Below are positions 34,150-37,031 of a stretch of 37,031 bases of DNA, piece by piece. The notes beneath the pieces are model-generated. The model did not search any database, was not told where the DNA came from, and saw only the letters and a list, made by a program, of their open reading frames with translations. Position numbers and translations under genes: made by a program. The stretch's first letter is position 1, and every line of letters begins with the position of its first letter. Source of the DNA: Gammaproteobacteria bacterium (lineage in GTDB: Bacteria > Pseudomonadota > Gammaproteobacteria > Pseudomonadales > Azotimanducaceae); contig PBRP01000132.1 in NCBI GenBank assembly GCA_002726655.1, positions 1 to 37,031 on the forward strand, given 5' to 3'.

Positions 34150-34686
34150 CTACTCAATTTCAAATTCCAATGCGATAACGTCAAACCGCTGCAACGACAC
34201 AGAACCATGTGCCTCCTGTCTCTTGCCATCGTGTTGAATTGATAGCGCATAGGCTGCCTTTTTTATCTCGTCAGCACACCTGCTTGGATAGTCGATGCCA
34301 ATTCGATATCGACCTGGCATTGGTGCGATAAAGCGAATTTCCTCAACCCCTATTTCATCTGTCCCACAGCGAATATCATCTGATATCTCCCCCCCGGACT
34401 TACTCTTCCGGTTAGCAAAATAGACAGTCTCCAGCAGTGGATCGGTGACATACAGATCCAGATCCGCCTCTGCCCCGAAGGCTAGATGTACCGCCAACCC
34501 TTCCTGCAATTCGGTTTGCACATCCCGATCGAGCAGGTAGGCGCTAAGCTCCAGACCCCTCTTGTCCAGTTCTGCCTGCTGTTTTGCTTCTTCTGCTTCC
34601 GGGTTCGAGCAGCCTGCCAGCAACAGAAGCTGAACGGATAGAAGTAACGCTGCCCGGCTACGGATTGAAACTGACCTGGGGTACAT
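34150..34686 (-). CDS. Lipoprotein with a DUF2135/YfaP-like beta-sandwich
   Basis: The protein (178 residues from the ATG at 34686, 184 from 34704) has a lipoprotein signal with lipobox LLAGC (cysteine about residue 26). The C-terminal beta domain (about 65-175) has DLDLYVTDPLLETVYFANRKS followed by SGG and a later MPGRYRIGIDYPSRCADE. These resemble the DVDLHVvDP...GG pattern of YfaP/DUF2135 domains. It overlaps the end of the propeller gene by about 29 bases and precedes the cytochrome by 16. Probably in the inner or outer membrane leaflet facing the periplasm; function unknown. Confidence 0.65.
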   Translation of the reverse strand: MYPRSVSIRSRAALLLSVQLLLLAGCSNPEAEEAKQQAELDKRGLELSAYLLDRDVQTELQEGLAVHLAFGAEADLDLYVTDPLLETVYFANRKSKSGGEISDDIRCGTDEIGVEEIRFIAPMPGRYRIGIDYPSRCADEIKKAAYALSIQHDGKRQEAHGSVSLQRFDVIALEFEIE

Positions 34687-36469
34687 CAATCTGCCCATCA
34701 ACATCCAAGCGGATTATCCGAGGCATCCCGGTCTCAATTTGCCAGGTCGGTGCATTCGAATTCGAAGTCCAGACACCACCATCAGCAGAAAAATCAATTT
34801 CACGCGAATAGGTCACCTGGGTTGGCAGGGGGAAGATGGTGAACTTGCCTTTATCCTGCTGATAGCGGATCAAACTGTCACTGTTTGTGCCGCAAACCCA
34901 TACATCATCCGTTTTGAGATCAACGTTGAGCGTATAGGGTGCATCTGCACCAAGAAGCTCGGCCGGTAATTCAAAGTGTTCAAACTCCTCTGTTTCAGGA
35001 TCAAACTTTGAGATGAGGTTGGATGAAAACCCGGGAATCCACAACATGCCCTTCGAGTCAAAACGCATTCGCCGCGGTGCTGAAAAAGGTGTGTCGATCA
35101 CCTTGACCTCGTAAGTGTCAGGATCGATACGCCCTATCCTATGGGCATTCAGCTGGCTGAACCAGACGCCACCATCAGGGGCTATATCAATGCCATAGGG
35201 GAAAGGTATGTCAAGGCCCTCACTGGTGCTGGCCATTTCCGTCAGATCAATCCACTGACCAAGCCACATCATGATGGGGAGCATGCGTAACATGACCTCC
35301 TCACCAAAATCCCTTGCGGGAACCCGGATCAAGTCATGCTGACCTGTCTTGGGGTCATACATACCAACATGATTGGAAACAGCAACCGTGTACCAGCCGC
35401 GACCCTTATCATCAAAACGAACCGTATGCGGGAAGATACCACCGGGCAGATCTTCCATGACAAAACTCTCTTCTACCGTATCAAATATTGCCAGCTTGTT
35501 GGCAACCGCCAGGGTGAGCCATATATCACCATTTGGCGCGGCCTGCAGCGAGTGGGGACCAACCCGCATACTTGAATTCGAAGGCAGGGCACCGCTATCC
35601 ATCATACCTCCCAACTGCTCGTCTCCGGCCGGAATAGCAAAAGCTGTTCGCTCACCACCCGGTACTGATGTATCCAGCCGGAACAGTGTGTCAGTGCTCA
35701 TATCAACGGAGTAGGCGTAGCCATCCGGATGAACGATCATGTCATGTTGCATTGAAGAACGTCCGCCCAATTCATATTCATCAATGACTGACTGCCGCAC
35801 TTCCGCACTGGGTGGCGGTGCGAAACCTGGCTCACCAAAACCTTTGGTCAACCTGGGGACTGCCGTCTTCGGATCGTAGGCGGAGTTGAACAGTTCTGGG
35901 ATCTTCTCCCTGAATTCCATGGTGAGTCCCCCGCCCATGCGCGCCATCAGCGACAGGACCTTATCCCATTCTTCGGCCGGTCTTTGTAAGCGGGTTGCTG
36001 CATTGCCCTGCTGGTGGCACATATTGCACTGGCGCACCAGTTGTTCACGGTCAACCTCATTAGTCACTTTCTCGAGCACCAGGGCATACCAGTGGTATGC
36101 GGGGAGCTGTGCCGCCACCTTGGCCATATCAGTGTGCTGCACCATGGTGAAATCCAGCGAGTCGCTGCCGGCCTCCGTGGTCGATTCACTGGCGAGGAAG
36201 TCCTCCCAGCCAATGCGCCGGACCCTGATCTTGTATTCAGTGGCCGCTGGCAGGCCTGAAACCTGGTAACTACCATCCTCGCCTGTAAAAACGGTACGCT
36301 CCTGAAATGGTGAGCCAAAACGGAAAGTGACCATTGCGCCAACAATGGGCGTGTCTGCATCGGCACCTACTCTACCCTGAAAACCGGCAGCCGACACCAG
36401 TGTGGGGGCAGCAGAAAAAAAGAGTAGCAGCGTTAGCAGGGGACTAAAAGTTTGAGGCCTGGATCGCAT
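34658..36469 (-). CDS. Periplasmic seven-bladed propeller (streptogramin-lyase-like) with carboxypeptidase-regulatory domain and c-heme motif
   Basis: The 603-residue protein has a signal peptide (about 1-27) and a carboxypeptidase-regulatory-like beta domain (about 29-112, with MVTFRFGSP and TGEDGSYQVSGLP). A helical segment carries one c-type heme site, CNMCH (Cys148, Cys151, His152). A C-terminal beta-propeller follows: seven repeats such as VHPDGYAYSVD, AAPNGDIWLTLA, FDDKGRGWYTVA, IAPDGGVWFSQ, FDSKGMLWIPG, LKTDDVWVCG and FSADGGVWTSN mark seven blades. The propeller resembles virginiamycin B lyase, but a heme in this fusion suggests a redox or dehydrogenase role. It is the first gene of the cluster with the lipoprotein, cytochrome c and hypothetical protein. 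Confidence 0.85.
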   Translation of the reverse strand: MRSRPQTFSPLLTLLLFFSAAPTLVSAAGFQGRVGADADTPIVGAMVTFRFGSPFQERTVFTGEDGSYQVSGLPAATEYKIRVRRIGWEDFLASESTTEAGSDSLDFTMVQHTDMAKVAAQLPAYHWYALVLEKVTNEVDREQLVRQCNMCHQQGNAATRLQRPAEEWDKVLSLMARMGGGLTMEFREKIPELFNSAYDPKTAVPRLTKGFGEPGFAPPPSAEVRQSVIDEYELGGRSSMQHDMIVHPDGYAYSVDMSTDTLFRLDTSVPGGERTAFAIPAGDEQLGGMMDSGALPSNSSMRVGPHSLQAAPNGDIWLTLAVANKLAIFDTVEESFVMEDLPGGIFPHTVRFDDKGRGWYTVAVSNHVGMYDPKTGQHDLIRVPARDFGEEVMLRMLPIMMWLGQWIDLTEMASTSEGLDIPFPYGIDIAPDGGVWFSQLNAHRIGRIDPDTYEVKVIDTPFSAPRRMRFDSKGMLWIPGFSSNLISKFDPETEEFEHFELPAELLGADAPYTLNVDLKTDDVWVCGTNSDSLIRYQQDKGKFTIFPLPTQVTYSREIDFSADGGVWTSNSNAPTWQIETGMPRIIRLDVDGQIDVPQVSFNP

Positions 36470-36549
36470 GGGTATCTCCCGATTTATGCAATAAGTATTC
36501 GGGCCAGAATGTTGTCATTATCCTCAGACCCCTGATTTTAATCACTTAG

Positions 36550-36625
36550 TGGAGCGGGCGACGAGGGTCGAACTCGCGACAGCCAGCTTGGGAAGCTGGG
36601 ACTCTACCAACTGAGCTACACCCGC
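36550..36625 (-). tRNA. tRNA-Gly (anticodon CCC)
   Basis: The 76-base minus-strand sequence folds as a cloverleaf. Acceptor GCGGGTG pairs with CGCCCGC (one G-T pair), the D arm is GCTC..GAGT, and the anticodon stem is CCAGC/GCTGG around TTCCCAA. T arm GCGAG-TTCGACC-CTCGT follows, then discriminator T and encoded CCA. Anticodon CCC reads GGG glycine codons. Confidence 0.95.
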
Positions 36626-36804
36626 ATTTCCGGGGACAGTGTACCTGTTTCATATATCGAGGGACAGTTTGTCTATTTAAACTATTTCGATAGATTAGTA
36701 CTGAAGGCACAGTTCATTATTCTGTAATAAAAGGACGTGTTGCATGCACCACAGTCTCAATGTATTGTGCTTATGTTGCAACTATACGTAGCTAGGGGAA
36801 AACT

Positions 36805-37031
36805 ATGGTTATTAGAGCTTCAGAAAGTGGCGATTTCTCGCCCAAACTACACGCACTATTCTCAAGATTTTTCATCATTTCTTTCATCAGTTTTGCTCTG
36901 GCAATTCCGCTTGCGGCGAGCGCTGCAGACAGCGGACAGCTTGAAGAGGTGGTCGTCACCGCACAGCGTACATCAGAAAATATTCAGGATGTACCGATCG
37001 CTATCACCGCACTAACGGGTGAAATGCTGGA
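36805..37031 (+). CDS. TonB-dependent receptor (N-terminal fragment)
   Basis: The frame runs off the right edge after 75 codons. It has AGGGG six bases before the ATG, a long signal peptide (about 15-41, ending ASA), the TonB box EEVVVTAQ (about 46-53), and the first plug residues TSENIQDVPIAITALTGE. Receptors with the QDVPIAIT form are very common in marine gammaproteobacteria and take up iron chelates, vitamins or glycans; the substrate is not evident from this piece. It is divergent from the heme-propeller gene, with the tRNA-Gly between. Confidence 0.88.
   Translation, partial: MVIRASESGDFSPKLHALFSRFFIISFISFALAIPLAASAADSGQLEEVVVTAQRTSENIQDVPIAITALTGEML

Noticed and set aside
36632-36675. 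Two GGGACAGT words with TGTACCTGTTTC upstream of the tRNA-Gly, resembling ends of known interspersed repeats
   Set aside because: No paired arms, core or defined boundaries could be found, so a repeat element is not supported.
36550-37031. tRNA-Gly as an integration site for a mobile element
   Set aside because: No integrase, no duplicated tRNA 3' end and no change in gene character within the visible flanks.

Overview
This window looks like ordinary core chromosome from a Gram-negative gammaproteobacterium, probably a marine, free-living member of the broad Pseudomonadales/Cellvibrionales-type groups. The evidence is synteny: pilMNO divergent from a class A PBP; rpmE/priA; a SPOR protein followed by hslVU and a DUF971 gene; ubiE-ubiB-hisI-hisE-tatABC; glnA-ntrB-ntrC; secB-rhodanese beside gpmI-envC-ctpA-yibQ; and hisB-hisA. 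A TonB-dependent receptor with an EEVVVTAQ start at the right edge fits the same lifestyle. Species cannot be named from this sequence alone.

Layout. 1-1719 (minus): type IV pilus genes pilM, pilN and the first codons of pilO. 2108-4477 (plus): PBP1A. 4488-4697 (minus): rpmE, divergent from priA (4969-7164). 7238-10195 (plus): FtsN-like SPOR protein, hslV, hslU and a DUF971 protein, with a strong sigma-32 promoter in front of hslV. 10471-15098 (plus): ubiE, ubiB, hisI, hisE, tatA, tatB, tatC. 15099-15689: a 591-base gene-free stretch holding two palindromic elements. 15690-19011 (minus): bipA, a proline iminopeptidase homologue and dtd. 19180-20449 (plus): a PP-loop ATPase with a TusA-like sulfur carrier. 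20660-25913 (plus): glnA, a DUF4124 protein, ntrB, ntrC, trmL. 25944-26859 (minus): rhodanese and secB. 26970-31970 (plus): gpmI, envC, ctpA, yibQ. 31962-36469 (minus): a seven-bladed propeller with a heme motif, a lipoprotein, a small cytochrome c, an unknown protein, then hisB and hisA. 36550-36625 (minus): tRNA-Gly(CCC). 36805 to the end (plus): start of a TonB-dependent receptor.

How the parts work together. The nitrogen block forms a closed circuit in sequence: a -24/-12 promoter and a GCAC-N7-GTGC NtrC site precede glnA, and a perfect NtrC palindrome precedes ntrBC, which encodes the regulator. Heat-shock control of hslVU is visible as a near-consensus sigma-32 promoter. The envC-ctpA-yibQ group serves cell-wall remodelling and periplasmic proteolysis. 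The PP-loop/TusA-like pair looks like a sulfur-transfer module for RNA thiolation.

The least explained signals are four. (1) A family of three interspersed elements has 25-26 bp arms that covary between copies, and every non-Watson-Crick pair is a G-U wobble when read on one particular strand, so it may act as a structured RNA. (2) A proline iminopeptidase homologue has lost its nucleophile serine (GGGWG instead of GGSWG). (3) A four-gene periplasmic cluster contains a propeller fused to a CxxCH heme site. (4) Familiar operons lack expected members: no ubiJ between ubiE and ubiB, no hisH or hisF around hisB-hisA, and no grxC between the rhodanese and secB.
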